Below, piece by piece: positions 41,309-49,985 of a stretch of 57,614 nt of DNA. The stretch comes from Vulcanimicrobiota bacterium (GTDB lineage: Bacteria; Vulcanimicrobiota; Vulcanimicrobiia; Vulcanimicrobiales; Vulcanimicrobiaceae). The notes under the pieces are model-generated. The model did no database searches. It was not told where the DNA came from and saw only the letters and a list, made by a program, of their open reading frames with translations. The DNA is taken from assembly GCA_019236975.1 (NCBI GenBank), contig JAFAHZ010000099.1, positions 1 through 57,614 on the forward strand, given 5' to 3'. The stretch's first letter is position 1; each line of letters opens with the position of its first letter. Both the position numbers and the translations under genes were made by a program.

Positions 41309-43377
41309 TGTCCGCCTCAGTCATCACCATCATTGGTGCGAAGGGCGGCGTCGGCTCGACGACGCTTTCGTACGAACTCGCGCAGGCGCTCTCCAAACGC
41401 GGCCGCATCGCGCTGGTCGACGGCGACTTCGGCGGCCGCCGCACGATCGCGCTGCTGACGAACTGCGTCAAGGAGCTCGACGAAGCACGCGACGAGTCCA
41501 ACAATCTCTCGTTCGTCACGCTGCGTGACGGCATCACCGCCGTCGAACTCGCGCACAACATTCACGCCGGCTTTACGCTCAAGCCCGAAAAGGTTGAGGC
41601 GCTCGTCCAGAACTTTGCGCAAACCGGGACGTCGGCGATCGTCGACGCGCCGCAGCCGTTCGCTGCGGCCATCCGCCCGTTCATCGTACGCTGCGCGAAG
41701 TTTTTCTTGGTCGTCGAACCGACGCTGCTCGGCCTCGCCGGCGGCAAAGCGATGATGGCCGAGCTGCAAAAGTTCGGCATTTCGATTTCGCAGATCGCCG
41801 CCGTGAGCGTGCAGCGCGACGCCCACTCGGAGTTTGCAAAGAACGACATCGAACGCGCGCTGGGCGTCAAGCTCGCCGCAGAGATTCCGCCGAAGAGCGA
41901 TCGCCGCTACGCGCGTGCGGTCGAGCAGCTCGTCGAATACGCGAGCGGATTTCTTTCGGCGCAGGATCAGACGCTCGATCTGGGTCCGTCGATCCGCTCG
42001 CCGCTCGGCGATCGCCGTCTTGCAAAACTGCGCGCCCCCACGCAGCTGCAACCGGGCATGGAGGGACGCAAAACCTCCGGCATCGACCACGAAAAAATAG
42101 AGCGCATCAAGGCGAGCACGCACGAAGCGCTTACGAAGCGGCTCGATCTAGCGGCGTCGCGCGATCGTTCCGACCCGCTCAAAGCCGAAGAGCTGCAAAA
42201 AGAAGTCCAGATGGTGGTCAACGAGCTGATCACCGAAGAGGCCGTCGGATCGGCCGAAGAGGTGGCTCAGCTGCGCCAAGAAGTCATCGACGAAGCGCTG
42301 GGGTACGGCCCGATCGAGGACCTGCTGCGCGACCCGGACGTCACCGAAATCATGGCAAACGGTCCGGATCATATCTACGTCGAGCGCGGCGGCCGCCTGC
42401 AGCTTTCGAGTAAACGGTTCACCAACGAACGGCAGCTGCGCTTGGTCATCGAGCGCATGATCGCGCCGATCGGCCGCCGCATCGACGAATCGACGCCGAT
42501 GGTCGACGGCCGTCTTCCCGACGGCTCGCGTATCAACGCGATCATCGAGCCGCTGGCGATCAGCGGCGCGACGCTAACGATCCGGCGATTCGGTACGGAA
42601 CGGCTGCACATCTCGAATCTCCTCGAGAAACGCTCGCTCGTCCCAGGCATGGTCGACTTCCTGCGCGCGTGCGTGGAAGGACGCCTCAACATCGTGGTCA
42701 GCGGCGGTACGGGTTCCGGCAAGACCACGCTGCTCAACATTCTCTCGAGCTTCATTCCGGAGTCCGATCGCATCATCACGATCGAAGACGCTGCCGAGTT
42801 GAAGATGGAGCAGGATCACGTGGTGCGCCTCGAGGCGCGGCCGCCGAACTTGGAAGGCCGCGGCGAGATCCGCATCCGCGACCTGGTTCGCAACGCGCTG
42901 CGTATGCGTCCCGACCGTATCATCGTCGGCGAGTGCCGCGGCGGCGAAGCGCTCGACATGCTCCAGGCCATGAACACCGGCCACGACGGATCGCTCACCA
43001 CCATTCACGCCAACACGCCGCGCGACTGCCTGTCGCGTATCGAAACGATGGTCATGATGGCCGGTTTCGACTTACCGTCGCGAGCGATTCGCGAGCAAGT
43101 CTCCAACGCCATCGACCTGGTCGTCCAGGTCGCGCGTCTGCGCGACGGCAGCCGCAAGATCATCGCGATTACCGAAGTCGTCGGCATGGAAGGCGAGACG
43201 GTAACGACGCAAGACATCGTGACGTTCGCGCAGCGCGGTCTCGATAAAGAAGGCCGCGTCGTCGGAGACTTCGTCTACAGCGGCGTCCAGCCGAACTGCG
43301 TCGACCGCTTCAGCGAGTACGGCATTTCGTACGACATCCGCGGCCTGTCGGAAATGACCGCGGCGATCAAGTGGTAG
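41308..43377 (+). CDS. CpaE-CpaF fusion: TadZ-like ATPase joined to TadA secretion ATPase
   Basis: Protein of 689 aa. Residues 1-230 are a MinD/ParA-type domain with the atypical loop G10-A-K-G-G-V-G-S-T that is usual in TadZ/CpaE (Ser replaces the P-loop lysine) and the LVDGDFGG strand; no receiver domain. A linker follows (about 235-330). Residues 330-689 are CpaF/TadA: Walker A G466-G-T-G-S-G-K-T473, [30 protein letters not shown], and [13 protein letters not shown]. CpaE positions the pilus machine; CpaF powers it. These are normally separate proteins. Start ATG 41308 with TAATG overlap. Confidence 0.9.
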   Translation: MSASVITIIGAKGGVGSTTLSYELAQALSKRGRIALVDGDFGGRRTIALLTNCVKELDEARDESNNLSFVTLRDGITAVELAHNIHAGFTLKPEKVEALVQNFAQTGTSAIVDAPQPFAAAIRPFIVRCAKFFLVVEPTLLGLAGGKAMMAELQKFGISISQIAAVSVQRDAHSEFAKNDIERALGVKLAAEIPPKSDRRYARAVEQLVEYASGFLSAQDQTLDLGPSIRSPLGDRRLAKLRAPTQLQPGMEGRKTSGIDHEKIERIKASTHEALTKRLDLAASRDRSDPLKAEELQKEVQMVVNELITEEAVGSAEEVAQLRQEVIDEALGYGPIEDLLRDPDVTEIMANGPDHIYVERGGRLQLSSKRFTNERQLRLVIERMIAPIGRRIDESTPMVDGRLPDGSRINAIIEPLAISGATLTIRRFGTERLHISNLLEKRSLVPGMVDFLRACVEGRLNIVVSGGTGSGKTTLLNILSSFIPESDRIITIEDAAELKMEQDHVVRLEARPPNLEGRGEIRIRDLVRNALRMRPDRIIVGECRGGEALDMLQAMNTGHDGSLTTIHANTPRDCLSRIETMVMMAGFDLPSRAIREQVSNAIDLVVQVARLRDGSRKIIAITEVVGMEGETVTTQDIVTFAQRGLDKEGRVVGDFVYSGVQPNCVDRFSEYGISYDIRGLSEMTAAIKW

Positions 43378-44234
43378 CCAACTGGACCATCTATCCGATC
43401 GTCGGCGTCATCGCCGGCGCGGTCGGATATATCGGTTGGCGCTTTTGGGGCGTCGTCATCCAGTTCATCACGCCTTATACCGAACCGTACCAGGCGCGTT
43501 TGGAGCGCGCCGGTATCAAGACGGACGCCAATGACCTCGCCTTCCGCATTTTGGCCGGGTCGATCCTCTTGTGGGGCGCGTACGTCTTTACCATGCGTCC
43601 CAACGTGTGGTTTGCGTTTCTCGCGCTGCCGGCGTGTTTTGCACTGATGTTCTACGGGACCGGTTCGTGGATCAAAATCCGCACCGGTCAGCGCCTCGAG
43701 AAATTCAACAACCAGTTGGAGATTGCGCTGCGTTTGATGACCAGCGGCTTGCGGGCCGGTCTCGGCTTGCGGCAGGCCATGGTGGTCGTCGTCAGCGAGA
43801 TGCCCGATCCGATTCGCGGCGAGTTCAATCGCGTGCTCAACCAAACGTCGATCGGCGTCAGCATCTACGACGCCCTGGACAGTTTCAACGAACGCATGCC
43901 TAGTCAAGAGATGCTAATGCTGACGCGGGCCATCCGTATTCTCTCGAAAACCGGCGGTAACTTGGGCAAAACGCTCGAGACCTTGGCCGAGACGATCAAG
44001 CAGCGGCGCCGTATCGACCGCAAAGTGCGCGCGCTGACGGCCGAAGCTCGGGCGTCGGGCTTTGTCATGACCGCGCTGCCGATCGTCGTCCTCTTATTCA
44101 TCATCGCGTTCGAGCCGCAGATGCGCGATGATCTGCTCGGCAGCAACTTCGGGCGCCTCTCGGTCGTCGGCGCTCTAGGACTTTGCGGATTGGGACAATA
44201 CGTGATGACAGCCATGTCGAGAATCGACGTATGA
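43371..44234 (+). CDS. tadB: Tad pilus inner-membrane protein TadB
   Basis: Protein of 287 aa, type II secretion F domain. The N-terminal helices are at 10-30 and 65-95. The cytosolic part carries the F-domain signature LEIALRLMTSGLRAGLGLRQAM and GNLGKTLETLAETI. Two more helices are at the C-terminus. It forms the platform with TadC. GTG start at 43371 overlaps the cpaF stop by 7 nt; ATGA overlap with tadC. Confidence 0.92.
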   Translation: MVANWTIYPIVGVIAGAVGYIGWRFWGVVIQFITPYTEPYQARLERAGIKTDANDLAFRILAGSILLWGAYVFTMRPNVWFAFLALPACFALMFYGTGSWIKIRTGQRLEKFNNQLEIALRLMTSGLRAGLGLRQAMVVVVSEMPDPIRGEFNRVLNQTSIGVSIYDALDSFNERMPSQEMLMLTRAIRILSKTGGNLGKTLETLAETIKQRRRIDRKVRALTAEARASGFVMTALPIVVLLFIIAFEPQMRDDLLGSNFGRLSVVGALGLCGLGQYVMTAMSRIDV

Positions 44235-45073
44235 TTATTATCGTCGTCGGCGTCGCCGCGCTCATTATTGCCGGCGTCCTCGTTTACTACTTCCTCTCGT
44301 TCCAGAAAAACGACATTCATCGCCGTCTCGCCGAGCTCAACCTCGACACGCCGGTCGAGTCGGTGACGACGGTCGCCATCCACAAGCTCCTCGACGATTC
44401 GCAGCAGCGCTCGCTCGCGCGGCGTCTGAACGAAGCTGGATGGTACACCATGACGCCCGTAAAGATGATGGGCTTCATGCTGGTCGGTACGGGCTGCGGT
44501 GCGGGTCTGGGCATCTTGTTAGGTATTGCGCTCGGTAAGCTCGACGTGCAGACCATTTCGATATTCATCGTGCTGACGGTCTGCGGTTTCATGTTCCCCA
44601 ACGCCATGATCGACCGCGCGATCGCCGCGCGCAAGCGCAGCGTTCAACGCGAGCTTCCGAACCTGCTCGACATGATCTCCACCAGCGTGGAAGCCGGAAC
44701 CGCGTTGAGCCAAGCGCTCAACATTGGCCTCGACGCCGTATCGGGACCGTTGAAGGAGGAACTCAACCTCGTCAACGACGACATCCGGCTCGGCCGCTCG
44801 CGTCAGGAAGCGCTGGCGGCAATGGCGCACCGCGTGCGCGAGCCCGACCTCACGACCTGCGTCACCGCGATCGTTCAGGCCGAGAAGCTCGGCGGAAACG
44901 TCGCGGAAGTGTTGTATTCGCTCAGCGGCGAGGCGCGCGAACGGCGGACGCTGCGCGCCGAGGAGATCGCCGCGGCGCTTCCGGTGAAGATGGTCTTTCC
45001 GATGGCGCTCTTCATGTTGCCCGCGCTCGTCATGATCATCTTCGGGTCGGTCGCGGCCCAATATTTCAAATAG
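44231..45073 (+). CDS. tadC: Tad pilus inner-membrane protein TadC
   Basis: Protein of 280 aa, second type II secretion F-domain protein of the locus. Helices are at about 1-22, 75-120 and 250-275. Cytosolic signatures: LPNLLDMISTSVEAGTALSQAL and AEKLGGNVAEVLYSLSGEARERR. ATG 44231 overlaps the tadB stop. Confidence 0.92.
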   Translation: MIIIVVGVAALIIAGVLVYYFLSFQKNDIHRRLAELNLDTPVESVTTVAIHKLLDDSQQRSLARRLNEAGWYTMTPVKMMGFMLVGTGCGAGLGILLGIALGKLDVQTISIFIVLTVCGFMFPNAMIDRAIAARKRSVQRELPNLLDMISTSVEAGTALSQALNIGLDAVSGPLKEELNLVNDDIRLGRSRQEALAAMAHRVREPDLTTCVTAIVQAEKLGGNVAEVLYSLSGEARERRTLRAEEIAAALPVKMVFPMALFMLPALVMIIFGSVAAQYFK

Positions 45074-45086
45074 CGCGAGTTTCGGC

Positions 45087-45710
45087 GTGCTTTTTTTGAT
45101 CGGTACGGCACTAGCCGGAGCGCTCGTCTTCGGCGCGGCCGCGGTGTGCGGGCTGCTCGCCGCGACGGCGCTGCTTCCCCGGCTCCATCGCTTTGAAGAT
45201 GGGCCGGCGCCCTTTCACGTGCACCCCGGCTGGATCGTCGGCGCCGGCGCGCTGCTCGGCGCGATCTTGGCGCTCAAACACGTTCCGCTGGGTGCGTTCG
45301 CTATTGCCGGCGTCGTCGTGGTCGCGCTCGTCGGTATCTTCGAGTGCGATTCGCGCACCGGCATCGTGCCCGACGTCTTTACTCTGGTGCCGCTGGCCAT
45401 TTTGATCGGCGATAGTTTGGTGCTGCACCAGTTCGTGATGCCGGCGATCTCGGCACTGGTCGTCTTTACGCCCTTTGCGATTGCCGCACTGGTGACGCGC
45501 GGCCACGGGATGGGTTGGGGCGACGCAAAGCTCGCCGCGCTCGGCGGTGCGCTGCTCGGTATGTTCGCCGCGACGCTGTCGTTCGGCATCGCCTCGCTTG
45601 CTGCGGTGATCGTGACGTCCATAAAGTACCGCTCCAAGGCCGTGCCCGTCGCGTTCGCTCCGTATCTCGTCGGAGCCATCGCGGTTTCGATGGCGCTGCA
45701 GGCGCGGTGA
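45087..45710 (+). CDS. second A24 prepilin peptidase
   Basis: Protein of 207 aa, about six membrane helices. Catalytic aspartates lie in FECDSRTGIVPDVF and GMGWGDAKLAALGG. Longer than the first peptidase (40013) and closer to the bifunctional PilD family core, but without its N-terminal cysteine methylase domain. It may handle a different subset of the four to five prepilin-like substrates in the locus. GTG start; GTGA overlap with the DUF192 gene. Confidence 0.85.
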   Translation: MLFLIGTALAGALVFGAAAVCGLLAATALLPRLHRFEDGPAPFHVHPGWIVGAGALLGAILALKHVPLGAFAIAGVVVVALVGIFECDSRTGIVPDVFTLVPLAILIGDSLVLHQFVMPAISALVVFTPFAIAALVTRGHGMGWGDAKLAALGGALLGMFAATLSFGIASLAAVIVTSIKYRSKAVPVAFAPYLVGAIAVSMALQAR

Positions 45711-46078
45711 CCGGCGAGCTGCGCGATGCCGATACGCAACGACTTCTCGTTCCGCACGTGGTTGCCGCCGAAAGTCCGGTCGCACGCACCGTCGGTCTCA
45801 TTGGACGGCGAAGCCTCAACGAAGGCGAAGCTCTGTGGTTCGACCGCACTTCGGCGATCCATACGTTTTTCATGGCGTTTCCGATCGACGTCCTTTTTCT
45901 CGACGCGGCTACCGTCGCGACCGGCATCGCTGCCGCCGTGCCGCCGTGGCGACCGTTCGTCGGCGTACGCGGTGCGCGCAGCGTCTTGGAGTTGGCAGCC
46001 GGGAGTTGCGAACGGCTCGGCATAGCGAAAGGCATGAAGCTGACGCTGCGATGGGACCCGCATATCTCGTCGTCCTAA
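45707..46078 (+). CDS. DUF192 family protein
   Basis: Protein of 123 aa. Motifs VARTVGLIGRRSLNEGEALWF and HTFFMAFPIDVLFLD match the DUF192 core. The domain is a small beta-barrel of unknown function, often beside Tad genes in some phyla. No signal peptide. GTG 45707 overlaps the peptidase stop. Confidence 0.85.
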   Translation: MTGELRDADTQRLLVPHVVAAESPVARTVGLIGRRSLNEGEALWFDRTSAIHTFFMAFPIDVLFLDAATVATGIAAAVPPWRPFVGVRGARSVLELAAGSCERLGIAKGMKLTLRWDPHISSS

Positions 46079-47514
46079 TCGTCTGCGCGGCCTTTGCGGG
46101 TCGCTTGATACGATTGCCGTATACGGGTGCGCTGGGCGACTTGTATTGGCAGCAGCAGCTCGGCCGGTACATTTTCGAGCACCATAACCTTCCGACGGCG
46201 CTGGGCGCGGAGACGTTCACCGCACCCGGTGCGCCATGGGTGCCGCAGGAATGGCTCATGGGCATCGTCGTGTACCTCGCGATGTCGCACGGCGCGCTAT
46301 GGATCTTGGGTCTTTTGGCCACGGCCGCGTTGGCCGTCGCACTGCTCTTGACGGCGCGCCGCGCGCAGCGCTTCGGCGCATCGGGCACCGGCATCGCGAT
46401 TTGCGTTCTGCTCGCGATGCTGTCGGTGGAAGGCTCGTTCGGCATTCGCGCGCAGGCATTTGCGTGGCTATTTTTCGCCTCGCTGCTCTATACGCTCGAC
46501 CTCGAAGGCCCCGGCGCGTTCGCGGCGCTTGCGATCGTCGTCGCGTGGGCGAACGTTCACGCCAGCGTCATGCTTGCCGTGCCCGTAGTCTGGATCGATG
46601 CGGCCGTCGCGCTGCTGCAGCGCGGCGCGGCCAACGCGCAGGCGCGGAGAAAGCTCGCGCTGGCGGCACTCGTACCGCTGGCGACGCTCGCTACGCCGCT
46701 CGGCGTGGAGCTGCCGCGCTACGCGCTGATGCTCGTGCAAAGCCCGATACGCCATTCCATCGAGGAGTGGCAGCCGATATCGCCGCACGCGACCTTCTTT
46801 TGGTACGGTGCGTTCCCGCTCGTTGCGCTCGTCGTCGCCGGCTTGCGGACCTTGTGGCGAACGTGTCCGCGCGATCTGCTGTGGACTGCGCTGCTGCTCG
46901 CGATGACCGTCGGCGCCGCGCGCAACGCCGCGCTGCTGGCATTCGTAGCCGCGCCCCCCGCGGCACTCGCCTACACGACGTTGATCGCCCGTCTGCGGTT
47001 GCCGCAAACGGCGTCGCGTGTGGGGCCGCGCCGTCTCGCCGTCGCGGGAGGCATCGTCATTGCGATCGTGGCGTTCGTTTGGAACGTGCGCGCGCCCATC
47101 CGGCCGGACGATCCGCAACCCCCGCTCGCAACGCTCGATCGCGTCGCGGCAATGCCGGGCGTGCACCGCGTTTTTTGTTACGATTTTTCGGTATGTTCCG
47201 TCGCGCTGGCCTACGGCAACTTGCGCGTATTCATGGACGGGCGGGCGGATCCGTATCCGTTAGCAGTATGGAACGATTTCAATCTCGTGCGTAACGGCCG
47301 AGCGCGCTGGCTCGACGTTCTGAATGCCTACGGCGTCGACGTGGTCATCGCGCGAACGGGGGATCCGCTCGATCGCGGCCTGCGCGACCGGCGCGACTGG
47401 ACGGTGCAGCCGAAACTCGATTATTGCTGTCGCGCGTACGTCCGCGCGAATCGTCCGCTACGGAGTGCGCAGCGTGGTCCAAACCTGGCGCAGCGTCGGA
47501 GGTCGTCCGTATAG
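46051..47514 (+). CDS. polytopic membrane protein, GT-C-like
   Basis: Protein of 487 aa with about ten membrane helices and a C-terminal soluble domain (about 370-487). The first loop has GDLYWQQQLGRYIFEHHNLP, followed by PWVPQEWLMGIVVYL. This pattern (D-x-x-W, then H/Q-E-W-L) is common in uncharacterised GT-C-fold proteins. No sugar-transfer residues can be assigned. It overlaps DUF192 by 28 nt, and its end overlaps the convergent ABC permease by 57 nt. Start ATG 46051. Confidence 0.65.
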   Translation: MGPAYLVVLIVCAAFAGRLIRLPYTGALGDLYWQQQLGRYIFEHHNLPTALGAETFTAPGAPWVPQEWLMGIVVYLAMSHGALWILGLLATAALAVALLLTARRAQRFGASGTGIAICVLLAMLSVEGSFGIRAQAFAWLFFASLLYTLDLEGPGAFAALAIVVAWANVHASVMLAVPVVWIDAAVALLQRGAANAQARRKLALAALVPLATLATPLGVELPRYALMLVQSPIRHSIEEWQPISPHATFFWYGAFPLVALVVAGLRTLWRTCPRDLLWTALLLAMTVGAARNAALLAFVAAPPAALAYTTLIARLRLPQTASRVGPRRLAVAGGIVIAIVAFVWNVRAPIRPDDPQPPLATLDRVAAMPGVHRVFCYDFSVCSVALAYGNLRVFMDGRADPYPLAVWNDFNLVRNGRARWLDVLNAYGVDVVIARTGDPLDRGLRDRRDWTVQPKLDYCCRAYVRANRPLRSAQRGPNLAQRRRSSV

Positions 47515-48696
47515 CAGCATCCCGACGCGGTAGAGCCTGCCGGCGACGACGGCAATGGCTACCAGCGCCAGCGCGTTGATCGCGCCAGATAGAAGAATTT
47601 GCCACAGCGGCGGCTGATCCGTTGCGATGCGCGCGAACATCGTAAAAGGTGCCAGCAGCGGGATGAACCCGGTCGCAACGACGACTGGCGCATTGGGCGC
47701 GTCGAGTGCGGCAATGGCGATGATGAGTGCCGAAATGATCGGCAGAATCATCGCCGCGTTGATGCTGCCCAGATCTTCCGGCCGGCTGATCAGCGAGCCG
47801 ATGCCCGCGAAGAGCGTGGAAAACTGCAGCAAGCCCACCAGCAGAAAAAAAACGAAGGCGAGACCGATCGAAGGCGTAACCGCTCCGGCGAGCGCGCCTC
47901 CCAAATTGAACGGCGTCGCCGACGTCGCGGCGGTTGGGTTCCCGGGAACCGAGGTCATGCCGGCCGCAATCGCGCACAGCATCCAAACGACCATCTGCAT
48001 CAAGCCGAGCGACGCGCCCGCAAGAATTTTACCGTACAGCAGCGCCAACGGATCGACCGACGAGACGAGCAGCTCGGCGATACGGTTGGTCTTCTCTTCG
48101 ATCACGCCGGCCATGGTGAGCTGGCTGTTCAGAAGTACGAGCAAATACAGAAAGAAGATGAGCGTAAACGTTACGCCGCGGGATATTTGGGCTTGTTCGA
48201 CCGACTGCGTCGAGCCCGCGCTTTCGATTGCGACGCGAAAGTTCGCCAAGCGCTGAGCGGTTGCCGGCGCGAGATGCGCGCCGAGCTGCAAATTGAGTGG
48301 GAGCAGCAATCGCGCGATACGCCGCGCGTCGACGCTGGCCGGATCGGTCGAATACATCGTCGCTTTTAGCCCGCGGCCGTCGGCGCTCAACGCTAAGAAA
48401 CGCCCCGCGCCGAGCCGATCGAGCCGATCCAGCGGCGGCGCCGTCGTCGACTCCTGTTGAGCCGCGATAACGAAGTCGTGAGAGAGCAACTGTGCCGCGC
48501 GCGCTCGCAGCGACGGGGCGCCGGCCAGCACGATGCGTCCCTGTTCGACGCCGACGTGTTCGTTCATGAATGCGGGCAGCCGCGCCAATCCCGCCAAACC
48601 CAGGCCTCCGATGAGCAGCCCGATCAAAAAGGGGCGCGAGCGCAAGCGCCGCACGAACTCGGCGCGATAAACGATGAGCAGATCACGAAGCAGCAC
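47458..48696 (-). CDS. ABC-2 type transporter permease (NatB-like)
   Basis: Protein of 412 aa. One N-terminal helix (22-42) is followed by a large extracytoplasmic domain (about 45-180). A block of five or six helices comes after. The family signature VIEEKTNRIAELLVSSV is at about 215. NatB-type permeases export Na+ or antibiotics; the substrate is unknown here. GTG start 48696; the ATP-binding partner overlaps by 14 nt. Confidence 0.88.
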   Translation of the reverse strand: MLLRDLLIVYRAEFVRRLRSRPFLIGLLIGGLGLAGLARLPAFMNEHVGVEQGRIVLAGAPSLRARAAQLLSHDFVIAAQQESTTAPPLDRLDRLGAGRFLALSADGRGLKATMYSTDPASVDARRIARLLLPLNLQLGAHLAPATAQRLANFRVAIESAGSTQSVEQAQISRGVTFTLIFFLYLLVLLNSQLTMAGVIEEKTNRIAELLVSSVDPLALLYGKILAGASLGLMQMVVWMLCAIAAGMTSVPGNPTAATSATPFNLGGALAGAVTPSIGLAFVFFLLVGLLQFSTLFAGIGSLISRPEDLGSINAAMILPIISALIIAIAALDAPNAPVVVATGFIPLLAPFTMFARIATDQPPLWQILLSGAINALALVAIAVVAGRLYRVGMLLYGRPPTLRQVWTTLRTP

Positions 48697-49594
48697 GTTC
48701 GTACTCTTCGACAGTCTGCAGGTAGATGTCGTGGAGCGACGGCTCGACGACCTCGAAGTGCGTCACCGCGTCGACGGCAACCAAACGATTGAGGACCTCC
48801 GGAAACGGTGTGGCCGCCGGGACCTCGTACTGCAGGGCGCCGACGAGCGTGTCGAGCGCTCGCGCGCCGTCGATGGATTCCAGCACCCGCCGTATTGCGC
48901 GCGAAACCGGCGCGACGCGGACAACGCGCGTTGGCCACTGCTCGCGCAGTTCGCGTAAGCTTCCCGCGACGCGATTCGACCCGTCCGCTACGATACAGAA
49001 CGCGCCGCAGAGTTCCTCGAGCTGCCACATCTGATGGCTCGAGAGGACCAGCGTCGTGCCCCGGGCACGCAGTTCGCTCAGCACGCCGAGCAGCATCTGT
49101 GCGTTGATGGGATCGAGCCCCGAAAACGGCTCGTCGAGCACGAGGAGCTCGGGCGCGTGAACCGCCGCGCACGCGACCTGCACTTTCTGCTGGTTACCCT
49201 TTGAGAGTTCCGCACAGGGACGCTCCGCGAATGCGCCGATTCGCAGACGATCGATCCACTCGCCGGTGCGCGCTGCCGCATCGCGCTCGCCCAGACCGTG
49301 CAAGCGTGCGAAATAGCGAATCTGATCGCGCGCCGTCATTCGGCCGTAAAGCCCGCGCTCTTCGGGCAGGTAGCCAAAGCGCCGGCGCATCGCGCCCACG
49401 ATCCGCTCGCCATTCCACGTCACGGTACCGGCGTCGGGAGTGAGGATGCCCAACAGCATGCGCATCGTCGTGGTCTTCCCCGCGCCGTTGGGTCCGATCA
49501 GGCCAAACGTCGTCCCGCCGTCAATTGTGAAGCTCACGTCGCGCACGGCGACGACGCTGCCGAACTCCTTACGGAGATGCTGCGCTACGAGCAC
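48683..49594 (-). CDS. ABC transporter ATP-binding protein (NatA-like)
   Basis: Protein of 303 aa. Walker A GPNGAGKTT, Q/EERGLYGRM in place of the usual Q-loop, signature LSKGNQQKVQ, Walker B LLVLDEPFSGLD, and H-loop SSHQM. The LSKGNQQK form is typical of NatA-type exporters. The C-terminal 90 residues are an extra domain (SLHDIYLQ). GTG 49594 gives the normal N-terminus; GTG 49645, with a GAGGGG ribosome-like site, would add 17 residues but leave almost no room for promoters. Confidence 0.9.
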   Translation of the reverse strand: MLVAQHLRKEFGSVVAVRDVSFTIDGGTTFGLIGPNGAGKTTTMRMLLGILTPDAGTVTWNGERIVGAMRRRFGYLPEERGLYGRMTARDQIRYFARLHGLGERDAAARTGEWIDRLRIGAFAERPCAELSKGNQQKVQVACAAVHAPELLVLDEPFSGLDPINAQMLLGVLSELRARGTTLVLSSHQMWQLEELCGAFCIVADGSNRVAGSLRELREQWPTRVVRVAPVSRAIRRVLESIDGARALDTLVGALQYEVPAATPFPEVLNRLVAVDAVTHFEVVEPSLHDIYLQTVEEYERAAS

Positions 49595-49682
49595 GGATAA
49601 GCGTAAATCCTGCGCACGGTGGGAGGAGGTATTGGCTAAGGTCACGCATGGGCCCCTCACCACCTTTCGTTGGAGGCTTTGC

Positions 49683-49985
49683 GTGAATTCAGCAGATTCT
49701 TCAAATGCCGCGGCTGCCGGCATTGTCGGCGTAGTCTTCCTCGTGTACTTCGTGATCTTGATCGCGATCGTCGCGTTCATGATCTGGGTGTATTGGCGCA
49801 TCTTCACCAAGGCGGGCTATAACGGAGCGCTAGCGCTGCTCAACCTCGTCCCTGGGGTCGGGCCGCTCATCTGCGTCTGCATTCTCGGCTTCGGTCGCTG
49901 GCCTATCGAAGACGCGCTCGCGGCAGCGCAAGGCCATTCACCGGGCCCGGGGTACGCGCCGCCTCTGCCCGTAAACCCGCAATAA
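49683..49985 (+). CDS. small membrane protein, DUF5684-like
   Basis: Protein of 100 aa. Two hydrophobic stretches (14-40, 50-72) flank W-x-x-F-T-K-A-G-Y-N-G, a DUF5684-like motif. The C-terminus is Pro/Gly-rich. Start GTG 49683 is supported by GGAGG 7 nt before it; longer readings upstream have none. Divergent from the ABC genes. Function unknown. Confidence 0.7.
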   Translation: MNSADSSNAAAAGIVGVVFLVYFVILIAIVAFMIWVYWRIFTKAGYNGALALLNLVPGVGPLICVCILGFGRWPIEDALAAAQGHSPGPGYAPPLPVNPQ

